A stretch of DNA of 64,000 nucleotides, from positions 62,001-126,000 of the forward strand of contig DATMAG010000065.1 of assembly GCA_035560235.1 (NCBI GenBank), read 5' to 3'. Position 1 is the first letter of the stretch. Every line of letters starts with the position of its first letter. The notes under the pieces are model-generated. The model saw only the letters and a program-made list of their open reading frames with translations. It was not told where the DNA came from and searched no databases. Below are positions 52,172 through 61,171 of this stretch, piece by piece. A program made the translations under genes and the position numbers. The stretch comes from DASRDU01 sp035560235 (lineage in GTDB: Bacteria; Acidobacteriota; Blastocatellia; RBC074).

Positions 52172-52639
52172 GACTCTGCTCCTTGTTGCGCCCCGAATGA
52201 GGAGCGCGGAATTCAGCGACCTTCTGTCAGAGATGACGGACTAGCCGCCGATGGCTGAATGCTGAGGGGGTTCCCGCTCTGCCACGGTGCTGCTGAGACT
52301 GAGCAGGGATATGGTTTGAGAAACTTGTCAGGACCTGGAGTTTCTCAAAGAGCTGAATGAACCCGGCAGGATGGTTGCGAATGTTCAGAACAGGGGCTGA
52401 GAAGAATGCTGGCCATTGTCCCTGTCAGAAAATCTCTGAACACTGAAAAGAATCAGGTCACGGAAACCGCTGCCGACGGATTCCTGCGCCTTGTTCGATC
52501 TTCAAAGTATGGGAGGCTTTGAGAATGGGAAATATGGTTCTGGCTGCAATGAGCTTCAATCTGCGACGAGTGGAACTTTACGCCTGCTGTCTCAGACCTG
52601 TCAATTTATCCGCAGCGGTGACGGTGACAGAGGCCACAG
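52172..52639. other. Upstream region of the second giant gene
   Basis: The first about 100 bp repeat the leader of the SprB-repeat gene (AAGGAG, GGGGCGCAAC, GAATTC, GGCTGAATGCTGA). A perfect 11-bp stem TTTGAGAAACT/AGTTTCTCAAA with a 13-nt loop containing CAGGACCTG lies at 52315-52349. No gene is seen in the rest. Confidence 0.55.
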
Positions 52640-52675
52640 AAAAACCGGTGTTCGACTCGTTGAATCGAACACCGG
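52640..52675 (-). terminator. Terminator of the TonB-dependent receptor gene
   Basis: An 11-bp perfect stem CCGGTGTTCGA/TCGAACACCGG (52645-52675) with a 9-nt loop is followed on the minus strand by TTTTTC, about 40 nt after the stop. Confidence 0.9.
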
Positions 52676-52714
52676 TCTGATGATGGCTGAACTGACGCTG
52701 ATTGTTGTCGGCCT

Positions 52715-55700
52715 TCAGAATCCGAACCGCAGGCTCATTTCAAACTGCCGCGCCGCGCTGGCGCTGTTCGAGATGCCAAAGTACGGCGAAGTCAGTGTGC
52801 CGCTGTACTGGCCGAAATTGACGTGATTGAACAGATTCGTGATGTTGGCTGAAAGCTGCACAGTGTAACGCGCGCCTTCAGGCCCGCCGCCACCCATCAT
52901 CCCGCCGCCCATCGGGCCGCCCATCATTCCGCCAGGGCCGCCACGCATGCCGCCCATTCCGCCGCCACGACCGCCACCGCCGCCGCGACCGCCACCACCG
53001 CCCTGAGCTGCGCCAGAATCGCGCTTGCCAAAGCCCCACGTGCGGCTGATGTTCAGATTGACATTGAACGAACCGGGGCCGATGGCCGTGACGCCGTTCG
53101 GAAAGACCGCGGCCAGATACTGCCCGAAGGTCTGCCCGCCGGTGCAGGTGCCGGGATTGTTGCGATCGGGAACGCCGCTGCGGCAGAGCGTCAGCTGCGA
53201 ATAGAGGCTTGCCGGCAGATCGGAGTTGCGGCTGATGCCCGCCGGACGATCAGTGAAGCTCGTGTCGCGGTTCACATCCTGCCCGAGCGTGATGTTGTAG
53301 GGCCTGCCGCTGGACGCAAAGATGAACGGCGCGAGCGTAACGCCTTTGGGCAGCGTGACGCGGCCACCGACAAAGAGCGTGTGGCGCGCATTCATTGATG
53401 ACGGCCCCCACTCTGACCGCAGGTTGTAATTGTCAGCCGGAGTCGTGCCCGTGCCGTCCGAATCATTATTGGCAAACGACAGCGAATAGTTGCTGAAGAC
53501 CGTGAAGCGACGGCTCATCATCCGGTTCAGACCAACGCGCAGGCCGTGATAGACCGAACTCGCTGACGATTCAACCTGGAAGATGTTGCCCTTTGTCGGA
53601 TCGGGCCGGGTGCAGTTGACATCAATTGTCTGTCCGGCGCAGCCCGGAAGATCGCTGAGCAGTTCCGGGCGCGGCGCGTTGATGTTGCGCGTGCGGTACT
53701 GATGGACGCCGCGTGAAAAGATGTAAGTCGCCGAACCGACCAGTCCGAACGGCAGCTGCCGCTCAACGCCCAGGTTGATGCTGTAGGTTGACGGAGCCTT
53801 GAGATTCGGATCGAGCGTGCGAATGATGGAATTCTGCACGCTCAGATTTGAATTGCCTGTTACCGGCAGCGGATCGCCTGGTTTGTAATTCGGATTGAAG
53901 ACCGGGTTCTCGATGATGATGCTCTGCTGCGTCAGGCCGTTGTAACGCAGCGCGAGCGCATAGGTGCCTTCGTTCAGGCGCTGATAAAAGATTCCGGCTC
54001 CGGCGCGAATCGTTGTCTTGCGATCCTTGAAGGGTGACCACGCAATAGCCAGGCGCGGCGCGAAGTTATTCTTGTCATCGAGATTCGTCTGGAACTCGTG
54101 CCTGAAGCCGAGCGAGAGCGTGAAAGCCTGGCTCAGCCGGAAGTCGTCATTGACGAACCAGGAATATTCAGTCTGGCTGTAGCGCAGTCGCGGATCACCA
54201 AGACTGGTCGTGAACTGATAGCGGCCCCGTGTGCTCGTCACCGGAATCGGTTCGCCGTTGAGCACGGCGCGATAAGCGTCGAGGCTCGGGAAGGTGTAAG
54301 TGCCGTTGAAGTTGCTCGCGCTGTAATCGTTGCGACGAACGTACTGAACCTGCACGCCGCCCTTGATGGTGTGTTTCTTCAGGCTGTAGGTCAGATAGTT
54401 CTGCAACTCGTAATCGAACTGCCTTGAATTGCTCAGGCCGGTCGGTGAACCGCCGCCGTTGAAGGCATCAAGCACGTTGATTGCCACGCCCTGCGTGCGC
54501 GCGCGCGTTTCGCTGGTGTCATAGCCGAGCCGCAGCCGCGCTTCGTTGATCAGGCGCGTGGAAAGAATCGTTGTGTTCGAAATCTGAAGATCGTTGTTGA
54601 CGCCTTCTGAATCAGTCCCGCGCTCAGGCAGCGTGAAGTTGGTCACGCCGCTCGCGCCGCCACCACCACGACCGCCGCCGCCGAATCCGCCGAACCCGCC
54701 GCCGCCGAACCGGACGGCAAATTCCTGATTGAATGATTCACGCATCGAGCGATGGTAATTGACGCTCAGCGTGTTCCTGCTCGTCACCAGGTAATCGGTG
54801 CGAATGCCGAAGAAGGTATTGTTGTTCGGAGCCGGGACATTGGCGACAAACGGCCCGTTGAGCGTAATCGCATTGGTCGTGCTGGCGCCGTCGAGATTCG
54901 TCCGATCCATAAAGGCGAAGAACGACATCTTCTTTTTGATGATCGGGCCGCCGATATTGAAGTTGTACCGCTGCTGCGAGAGGTCAGGCTTGACGATGGC
55001 AAAGGCGTTGCGCGCATCGAGCGCCGAATTGCGGAAGTTCATTCCAAACGAGCCGCGGAAGGAATCGAGGCCGGGCCTGGTAATGATTTCAACGCGCCCG
55101 AAGCCGGGCTGTGAGTATTCCGGCGAGAAGGGATTCTGATTGATCTTGATCTGCATGATCGCCTCTTTGGGCGGCAGCCGGTTCGCGCTGAATCCGTTGA
55201 CCAGAATCTGTGCGCCGCCCTGTCCGCCGCTCGCGCCTGCGGCAGCCGGACCGGCCAGCGCCTGCAGATAATCGCGCAGATCATCTTCATTGTCAGGCAG
55301 CGTCTTGATGAACTCCTCGCCGAGAACTGTCGCGCTCTGATTCTGATCAGGATCCGTGTTGACGGCGTTCGATTCCGCCTGCACTTCGGTCTGAATTTCA
55401 ACTGCCGCCACTGTGAGCGTGACCTTCAGCGCGTCAGCGTGGGGCAGTTTCAGATCGCTCTGCACAAAAGGCTGGAATCCCTTGAACTCAACCGTCAGGG
55501 TGTAGACTCCGGGCAGCAGATTCGGGACGACGAATTCACCCGCGGCATTCGCCACGACTGTGCGCGGCTTTCCGGCATTCGGGCCTTCAGTCGCGGTCAC
55601 TGTGACATTCGCGCCTGGAATCACCGCGCCGACTTCATCCACTACCTGACCGTGCAATGTACTCGTGGCCTGGGCAAAGGCGGTGGAGCTGAGCATCAAT

Positions 55701-55744
55701 GCTCCTGATAAAACGAGCAGGACAATAAGCAGTGCTTTTTTCAT
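52715..55744 (-). CDS. Oar-like TonB-dependent outer-membrane receptor
   Basis: A 1009-residue outer-membrane protein. The start at 55744 (MKKALLIV) begins a signal peptide ending AFAQA. Residues 25-110 are a carboxypeptidase-regulatory-like domain (TLHGQVVDEVGAVIPGANVTVTATEG). A plug (about 120-230: EFIKTLPDNEDDLRDYLQALAG, VNGFSANRLPPKEAIMQIKINQNPFSPEYSQPGFGRVEIITRPG) and a long beta-barrel follow. Two glycine-rich inserts occur in the barrel, one near 350-370 and a longer one of alternating Gly, Arg and Met near 935-975. The C-terminus ends FEMSLRFGF, a typical barrel end with terminal Phe. Acidobacteria have many such receptors; the substrate is unknown. Oar proteins import polymers or export proteases. 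Confidence 0.92.
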   Translation of the reverse strand: MKKALLIVLLVLSGALMLSSTAFAQATSTLHGQVVDEVGAVIPGANVTVTATEGPNAGKPRTVVANAAGEFVVPNLLPGVYTLTVEFKGFQPFVQSDLKLPHADALKVTLTVAAVEIQTEVQAESNAVNTDPDQNQSATVLGEEFIKTLPDNEDDLRDYLQALAGPAAAGASGGQGGAQILVNGFSANRLPPKEAIMQIKINQNPFSPEYSQPGFGRVEIITRPGLDSFRGSFGMNFRNSALDARNAFAIVKPDLSQQRYNFNIGGPIIKKKMSFFAFMDRTNLDGASTTNAITLNGPFVANVPAPNNNTFFGIRTDYLVTSRNTLSVNYHRSMRESFNQEFAVRFGGGGFGGFGGGGRGGGGASGVTNFTLPERGTDSEGVNNDLQISNTTILSTRLINEARLRLGYDTSETRARTQGVAINVLDAFNGGGSPTGLSNSRQFDYELQNYLTYSLKKHTIKGGVQVQYVRRNDYSASNFNGTYTFPSLDAYRAVLNGEPIPVTSTRGRYQFTTSLGDPRLRYSQTEYSWFVNDDFRLSQAFTLSLGFRHEFQTNLDDKNNFAPRLAIAWSPFKDRKTTIRAGAGIFYQRLNEGTYALALRYNGLTQQSIIIENPVFNPNYKPGDPLPVTGNSNLSVQNSIIRTLDPNLKAPSTYSINLGVERQLPFGLVGSATYIFSRGVHQYRTRNINAPRPELLSDLPGCAGQTIDVNCTRPDPTKGNIFQVESSASSVYHGLRVGLNRMMSRRFTVFSNYSLSFANNDSDGTGTTPADNYNLRSEWGPSSMNARHTLFVGGRVTLPKGVTLAPFIFASSGRPYNITLGQDVNRDTSFTDRPAGISRNSDLPASLYSQLTLCRSGVPDRNNPGTCTGGQTFGQYLAAVFPNGVTAIGPGSFNVNLNISRTWGFGKRDSGAAQGGGGGRGGGGGRGGGMGGMRGGPGGMMGGPMGGGMMGGGGPEGARYTVQLSANITNLFNHVNFGQYSGTLTSPYFGISNSASAARQFEMSLRFGF

Positions 55745-55816
55745 TTCCGATCTCTTCCCTGATCTCAATTAACTTCTCAGTTGTTGGTGAGGCCATTCTC
55801 GCTCTGCAAGGCGGTG

Positions 55817-55835
55817 ATTATATGACGATCTGTCA
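55817..55835 (-). promoter_or_regulatory. Putative promoter and operator of the TonB receptor
   Basis: On the minus strand a consensus -10 TATAAT (55817-55822) is preceded directly by the palindrome TGAC-N5-GTCA (55823-55835). No good -35 is present at the right distance, which suggests an activator-dependent promoter. The 5' leader would be about 65 nt. Confidence 0.4.
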
Positions 55836-55916
55836 CCATCATTGGTTTCAAAACTGCTGGAGAAAGGTTCCGGAAGAGCGTTTTTCACGCGAAAAAAACT
55901 GCTCGGGAGGCTCTGA

Positions 55917-55970
55917 TGTAAATGATGTAAAGAATTCCGTGTAAAGAATGTAAAGAGTTAAGGATGTAAA
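55917..55970. repeat. Five direct TGTAAA repeats
   Basis: TGTAAA occurs at 55917, 55926, 55940, 55949 and 55965 (spacings 9, 14, 9 and 16 bp); three are TGTAAAGA. The array lies between the divergent receptor and dehydratase genes and could bind a multimeric regulator. Confidence 0.55.
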
Positions 55971-56129
55971 GAGAAAACGGCCCTGTGGTGAAGCCCTGCA
56001 GTTCCCCTTGACTGTATTCGTCAGCCCGCCTGATTGACACCTGCGCGAACGTCACATAGCCTTGCGGCCTCAGCGGTGGAGCGCGCGCTTCGCGATCCAC
56101 TCACGATCCGGCAGACAATGGAGGCAGCA

Positions 56130-58319
56130 GTGACTGAACGCATTCGCATCATTCGTGGCAGCAATCCCTATCAGCGCGAGGTTCAGGGCAAGGCCAATGA
56201 ACCGATCACCGTCGCCGCGCTGCTTGATCGCAGCCGCGCGCTGACGGGCGAGCGCAATCTGAGCTATTCGCTCGCGGAGATCGTTGACCGGCTGGATGAG
56301 AACGCGCCGCGCATCGCCATCATCGGCGGCTCGCCCGATCATCCGGCGCACATCATGGATTATGCGACGAGCGCGCGCGCCGCCGTCCGCATCTGGCAGC
56401 GGGGCGGCGTGCCTTTTTACTTCTCGACGCCGGTGCTGTGCGACGGCACGGCGCAGTCGAATGTCGGAATGTGTTATTCGCTCGAATCGCGCAACGCGAT
56501 GACTGCGATGATTGCGAATCAGATGGAAGCGCAGTCTTATCACGGCGCGTTCGTCATTCAGGGCTGCGACAAACAGCCGCTCGCCGCCGTGGCCGCGCTT
56601 GCCGCCGTTGATGTCACGCGCCGGGCGCGCGGCGATGCGCCTGTCTTTGCGACCTTTGCGCCCGCGCACGTGCTGAAGGGCGGAACGATTCCCGCTGATC
56701 TGCGAGCTGAAATCGAAGCCGTCGCCCGTCAGGCCGAAGCGATGAATCATCCTGAGATTGCCGACGACCTGAGCGATGCGCTCAGTTACGTGCTGCAATG
56801 TTCATCGAACCAGGCGTTTCAGGGAGTCTTTATTCGCGCCGTCGCCGCAGGCGTCATCACCGAAGCCGAGCACAAGAGCCTTGAGAAACGCCTGGCCATT
56901 CACACCTGCGACGGGCAGGGCGGCATCTGCGCCTTCAACGGCACCGGCAATTCATCGCGTCACATCGTTTCAGCCTTTGGTCTGGTGCATCCCGCGCTTG
57001 AACTGCTCACCGCGCCGCCCGATCAGCAGCGCGTCAACGCCGCTGTGGATGCGCTCTTTACGTACTGCAACAATCCTGACTATTCGGTCTCAGAGATGGT
57101 CCGGCGCAATATCGGGAACGCCATCCGCATTCACGCAACAACGGGCGGTTCGACCAATCTGATGATGCATCTCGTCTCAGCGATGATCCACGCCGGAGTT
57201 GATTTCAGCCTCGACGATTACGAACGCATTCACCGCGCGCATCCGATTCCCGACCTGTTCGATTATTCGCTGACGCAGGGCCGCACGATCTTTGAACTCG
57301 CCGCGCAGTGCTGCGCCGGACAGATTCGCGGGATGGAAACGGTGATGTATGAACTGACGCGCAACGATGTGCCGATGACGCTCGATGCGCCGACCGCGAC
57401 CGGCACGACGTGGCGCGAACGACTGTCAGACACGCGCAACCTCTCAGCCGCAGGCGTCACGGAGAACCCGATTATTCTGAGCCGGCCGCGTCGCCGGGTG
57501 AGTGGCGTTGACGTGCTGCGCGGCAATTTCTTCGATTCAGCCGTCGTCAAGATCAGCGGCATGACGGACGCGCACCTCGATGAATTCGACGGGAAGCTGA
57601 GCGTGGTGCTGTATTTTGAAAATGAAGACGACGCGAACCGGCAGTTGCTTGATGTTCACTTCGAGGCTTCAGTCAGAGCGCACGCCGAAATCACCCGCGA
57701 CGATCTGCTGCGCATTTACGAACACAACTCCGGCAAGCAGGCCGATGCGCGCATTGAAGCCTTCACTCGCGATGAACTCTTCGATTATCTGGTCGCTGAG
57801 CGCCTGATCAAATTTTCGCTCGTCATCAGCGGGCAGGGGCCGGAAGCTTACGGGATGCCCGAAATGTTTACGCCCATTCAGCACGTCAACGCCAGCCGCT
57901 TTCTCAAAAAACTGGCGATGATTATTACTGACGGGCGTTACTCCGGCGTCAGTTACGGCGCAGCCATCGGCCACGTCACGCCCGAAGCGAAACGCGGCGG
58001 CGGCATTCTGTACCTTGAGACGGGCGACATCATTCAGGCGAACCTGCGCGCCCGCAACCTGACGCTCGTTGATCGCGAAGCGCTGAGACAGCGCGGCGAG
58101 ATCGCGCCCTTTGCTGATGACCTGTCAGTCGTGCGCCGCGCTCTCGGTGCGGCGCGGTTGCGCCGCATCAATGAACGATTGCGCGACATTGTGCCGACCA
58201 ACCGGATGCGCGACGTGACCGATGCCGCGCACGGCGTCGTGCCGAACGCGGTGGCCGAATGCGCGACAGTGTCATTTGTCGAATCAGCAGGTGAACGGCT
58301 GGCGCTGGCCGGAGATTGA
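56130..58319 (+). CDS. IlvD/Edd family dehydratase (YjhG/YagF-like)
   Basis: A 729-residue iron-sulfur dehydratase. The GTG at 56130 is chosen because GGAGG lies 5 nt upstream; an ATG at 56118 is the alternative. FYFSTPVLCDGTAQSNVGMCYSLESRN and VIQGCDKQPLAA carry cluster Cys residues, and HTCDGQGGICAFNGTGNSS the third. ATTGGSTNLMMHL is the conserved active-site block, and ITDGRYSGVSYGAAIGHVTPEA the C-terminal catalytic-Ser motif. The family dehydrates branched-chain dihydroxy acids or sugar acids. The length is above IlvD (about 560) and YjhG (about 655), and the GCDKQP form favours a sugar-acid (xylonate/galactonate-like) dehydratase. Substrate is not proven. Confidence 0.9.
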   Translation: MTERIRIIRGSNPYQREVQGKANEPITVAALLDRSRALTGERNLSYSLAEIVDRLDENAPRIAIIGGSPDHPAHIMDYATSARAAVRIWQRGGVPFYFSTPVLCDGTAQSNVGMCYSLESRNAMTAMIANQMEAQSYHGAFVIQGCDKQPLAAVAALAAVDVTRRARGDAPVFATFAPAHVLKGGTIPADLRAEIEAVARQAEAMNHPEIADDLSDALSYVLQCSSNQAFQGVFIRAVAAGVITEAEHKSLEKRLAIHTCDGQGGICAFNGTGNSSRHIVSAFGLVHPALELLTAPPDQQRVNAAVDALFTYCNNPDYSVSEMVRRNIGNAIRIHATTGGSTNLMMHLVSAMIHAGVDFSLDDYERIHRAHPIPDLFDYSLTQGRTIFELAAQCCAGQIRGMETVMYELTRNDVPMTLDAPTATGTTWRERLSDTRNLSAAGVTENPIILSRPRRRVSGVDVLRGNFFDSAVVKISGMTDAHLDEFDGKLSVVLYFENEDDANRQLLDVHFEASVRAHAEITRDDLLRIYEHNSGKQADARIEAFTRDELFDYLVAERLIKFSLVISGQGPEAYGMPEMFTPIQHVNASRFLKKLAMIITDGRYSGVSYGAAIGHVTPEAKRGGGILYLETGDIIQANLRARNLTLVDREALRQRGEIAPFADDLSVVRRALGAARLRRINERLRDIVPTNRMRDVTDAAHGVVPNAVAECATVSFVESAGERLALAGD

Positions 58320-58336
58320 AGAGAGACTTCAGCAGT

Positions 58337-59704
58337 TCACCTGATTGACAGCGGCACTGCCGGAGAGAGGACTTCGTTGAAGCAGAGTCGCAGTTCCGTT
58401 TCGCCCGGTTCGATTCCGTCGGGCAGTTGCGCTTCGACCTGCCAGGTGCCGTGCTTTGCCACAAAACCGACGAACTGCGGTCTGATGATGTATTCACCAA
58501 GGCGCAGGTGAACATTTTCGACGCTGGCCGTTTCGTTCAGTCCGTGAACGTAGAGTATCAGAGATGATTTCTCTCCGCGCGCGTGAATGTCAGTGCCGTA
58601 ATCGCAGCCGTTTCTGATCGTCACGATCTTTGGTTCATCCGGCTGCGGCGAGGTGAGAGCAACGCTCACTGGCGGTGAGAGTCTGCCTTCAACTGTCTGA
58701 ACCTGCACCTGAGCCGCGCCGGGCAGGAAGGTCGCAGGAATCGGAACTTCAAGCTGCATCAAATCGTGCAGCGATCCACTGAGCGCCCTGGCGCAATGCG
58801 GTCTGATCTGTCCGACATAACGCGGCAGCACGGCTTCATCGTTGATGATGACGCGCAGATTGTTTGCATCGCTTCGTTCCGCTGACAGTCCTGAAACGAT
58901 CAGCGTCATCACAGCCTGGCTGCCTGCAACCGGAATCTCACGAATCAGCAGATCATCGGCGCGCCCGTAAAATTCGATTCGCGGTTCGCTCGTCACAACT
59001 TCCGCTTCAGGCATTCGCTTGCGAAACGTCGCCCAGCAGTAGGACGTGCCTGCGCCGAAGATGCTGACAAGCTGCGCTTCAAGCTCTGCGGCGAGGCGGC
59101 GAATCTCAGCTTCGCCAAATGCCGCGCCGGTCCAGGTGTCCTTCTCGACCTGTTCATAATCGGCCACCGTGATGCCGTTGGTATGAAACTTCAGCAACCC
59201 GCCGGGTCTGATCGTGCGGAAAGCGTCAGTGATGCAGGAACGGATCACCTCGGCGTCCGGCACGTGCTGAAAGACGTAAACCGAAAAGGCCAGATCGAAG
59301 TAATCATCCGGCAGCGGCCTGAAATCAACTCCGCTGGTTTCAAGCAGCCTGACGTTGTTCAGTCCGGCCAGGCGTTCACGGGCGCGGCTGATCATTTCGC
59401 CCGACACGTCAACCGCCGTGACTTCGCCAAAGACTTCGGCCAGATGCCGCGTCATGCGCCCGATGCCGCAGCCGATTTCCAGCACGCGCAGTTGACGCGC
59501 CTCGCGGCCCTGCAGAATCAGCGGCAGTTCCGCGAGCAGCCAGTTCTGCACTTCGGCCCGGCCTGTCGCATCGAAATCCTCTTCGCTCTGTTCCAGGCTG
59601 ACGGTGGTGATGTACCACTTCGCGTTCTCCCGGGCGCGCTCGTTCCAGTCGCGCTTCATCACCTGCGATGCTTCAATTAGTCCCTGTCTGTTCGTTTCAG
59701 TCAT
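58337..59704 (-). CDS. SAM-dependent methyltransferase with C-terminal beta domain
   Basis: A 455-residue protein. Residues 45-240 form a class I methyltransferase (LRVLEIGCGIGRMTRHLAEVF, TAVDVSGEMI, LAFSVYVFQHVPD, IRPGGLLKFHTN). After a linker (240-300), residues 300-455 are beta-rich with Ig-like spacing and no catalytic motifs (NNLRVIINDEAVLPRY, EAQLPDGIEPGETELRLCFNEV). The gene follows the ABC ATPase gene by 6 bp on the same strand. The link suggests modification of an exported glycan or lipid (inference). Confidence 0.85.
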   Translation of the reverse strand: MTETNRQGLIEASQVMKRDWNERARENAKWYITTVSLEQSEEDFDATGRAEVQNWLLAELPLILQGREARQLRVLEIGCGIGRMTRHLAEVFGEVTAVDVSGEMISRARERLAGLNNVRLLETSGVDFRPLPDDYFDLAFSVYVFQHVPDAEVIRSCITDAFRTIRPGGLLKFHTNGITVADYEQVEKDTWTGAAFGEAEIRRLAAELEAQLVSIFGAGTSYCWATFRKRMPEAEVVTSEPRIEFYGRADDLLIREIPVAGSQAVMTLIVSGLSAERSDANNLRVIINDEAVLPRYVGQIRPHCARALSGSLHDLMQLEVPIPATFLPGAAQVQVQTVEGRLSPPVSVALTSPQPDEPKIVTIRNGCDYGTDIHARGEKSSLILYVHGLNETASVENVHLRLGEYIIRPQFVGFVAKHGTWQVEAQLPDGIEPGETELRLCFNEVLSPAVPLSIR

Positions 59705-59710
59705 CCCGTT

Positions 59711-60634
59711 TCAGTTCAGGCTTTCATTGCCGGTCAGCCGCAGAAAGACGTCTTCCAGATTCGACGGACGCAGGAAGGTTTCGCAGTCTTCATAAGCGCT
59801 GATGAGCGGCGCCAGGTGTTCGGCGGAAGGAGCGAAATAGAAATGCGTCGAGCCGCGCTGCTCGGCAATGATGTTGTCAGGCGTCCGCAACTGCCGCCCG
59901 TTGCAGCCCCGCGCTTCGAGCGCGAAGTGCAGCGCGTGGCGCGCAATCAGTTCGCGCGGCGTGCCGCTGACCAGAATCCGCCCATGATTGATGATCAGCA
60001 GCCGGTCGCACAGTTTTTCGGCCTCGTCCATGTAATGCGTCGAAAGCAGAATCGTCAGCCCCTGCTGACGCAGTTCGCGCAGCTTTTCCCAGATCGCATG
60101 CCGGACGTGCGGGTCAAGCCCTGTGGTCGGTTCATCGAGAATCAGAATCCGGGGCTGATTGATCAGCCCGCGCGCGATCATCAGGCGGCGTTTCATTCCG
60201 CCCGAGAGCGCTTCGATGCGGGCGTCGCGTTTGTCTTCGAGTTCGACAAAGCGGATCAGTTCATCAGCGCGCCGTGCGGCTTCAGCGCGGGGAATGCGAA
60301 AGTAACGGGCGTGAACGAGCAGGTTGTCGCGCACGTTCAGATCAGGGTCGAGGTTGTTTTCCTGCGGGACGACGCCGACGATGGCCTTGATCTCGCGCGG
60401 CTGCGTGGTCACATCCAGCCCGGCGATCTCCAGCGTGCCCGCAGTGAGCGGCGTGCGGCAGTAAATCATTCGCATCGTCGTGGACTTGCCTGCTCCGTTC
60501 GGCCCGAGCATCCCGAAGGCTTCGCCGTGACTGACCGTGAAGCTGATGCCATCAACCGCCGTCAGGCGGTCGTAGCGTTTGACCAGATCGCGCGCCTCAA
60601 CCGCAAAGGGAGCGCGCTCGTGACTGACCTTCAT
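59711..60634 (-). CDS. ABC-2-type exporter ATPase (DrrA/NodI-like)
   Basis: A 307-residue ATPase. Walker A GPNGAGKST (about residue 44), signature ALSGGMKRRLMIARGLI, Walker B ILILDEPTTGLDPHVRH and switch LLSTHYMDEAE are complete. The C-terminal about 90 residues are the DrrA/NodI-type extension. This class drives export of lipids, antibiotics or capsular glycans with an ABC-2 permease. No permease gene is adjacent; the downstream gene is a methyltransferase. Confidence 0.92.
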   Translation of the reverse strand: MKVSHERAPFAVEARDLVKRYDRLTAVDGISFTVSHGEAFGMLGPNGAGKSTTMRMIYCRTPLTAGTLEIAGLDVTTQPREIKAIVGVVPQENNLDPDLNVRDNLLVHARYFRIPRAEAARRADELIRFVELEDKRDARIEALSGGMKRRLMIARGLINQPRILILDEPTTGLDPHVRHAIWEKLRELRQQGLTILLSTHYMDEAEKLCDRLLIINHGRILVSGTPRELIARHALHFALEARGCNGRQLRTPDNIIAEQRGSTHFYFAPSAEHLAPLISAYEDCETFLRPSNLEDVFLRLTGNESLN

Positions 60635-60743
60635 AATCCTGATCTTTTCCCGACTTTCCCGCGCCTCACTGCCTCTAACAGAGCGAAAGGGCCGCGCGCC
60701 CTCTTCGCTCTTCAGTCAGACCTGAGCAGGGAGGAATCCTTAC

Positions 60744-61010
60744 ATGAAACGATTTGCAATCTGCACCATTGTGATTTTTCTCGCCGTCTCAACCTTCACC
60801 ACTGCCTTTGCCCAGACGGGCCGGATCAGACGTCAGCTGCGCCGTCAGCAGAAACTCGACAGAGCCTTTCAGCGTCTGGATCGCAACAATGACGGCAGAA
60901 TCACGCGGGATGAATGGACGCGCCGACCGAAAGCCTTCGACCGTTTCGACCTGAACCGCGACGGCGCGATCACACGCGACGAATTCGAACAGGTCAGACG
61001 GCGCAGGTGA
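60744..61010 (+). CDS. Small exported EF-hand protein
   Basis: An 88-residue secreted or periplasmic protein. A signal peptide (1-24, ending AFAQ) precedes a basic stretch and two canonical EF-hand loops: DRNNDGRITRDEW and DLNRDGAITRDEF, each with Asp at loop positions 1, 3 or 5 and Glu at 12. It should bind two Ca2+ and may serve as a calcium buffer or a sensor on the envelope. AGGGAGGAATCC gives a ribosome-binding site. Confidence 0.9.
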   Translation: MKRFAICTIVIFLAVSTFTTAFAQTGRIRRQLRRQQKLDRAFQRLDRNNDGRITRDEWTRRPKAFDRFDLNRDGAITRDEFEQVRRRR

Positions 61011-61051
61011 CAGGCAAAAACGGAAGAACCGATTGAATCAGCGGCATTCTC

Positions 61052-61139
61052 CATTCTCCATTTTCAATTCTCCATTATTCTGCAGGCGGCTTGTGAGTCA
61101 GTTTCCGGCAAAATAATGGAGAATTGAAAGTGGAGAATG
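61052..61139. repeat. Inverted-repeat island D built from ATTCTCC heptamers
   Basis: Arms 61052-61079 and 61112-61139 are complementary at 27 of 28 positions. The left arm is preceded by another ATTCTCC unit (61045-61051). The 32-nt centre is unrelated. It lies between the convergent EF-hand and transaldolase genes and could act as a bidirectional transcription barrier. Confidence 0.85.
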
Positions 61140-61171
61140 AACCGCTGTTTTCCCGGCGCTCCCGCTTCCGG

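Larger units (their letters stand above)
55745..56129. other. Divergent intergenic region, TonB receptor to IlvD/Edd gene
   Basis: 385 bp. It contains a putative promoter for the receptor (55817-55835) and the five-fold TGTAAA array (55917-55970). No gene is apparent; the dehydratase frame is open from 56034, but its first 28 codons lack a ribosome-binding site. Confidence 0.4.

Noticed and set aside
52491..52826. A 111-codon plus-strand frame overlapping the TonB receptor end
   Set aside because: It runs antisense through the terminator and the receptor C-terminus and has no features of a gene.
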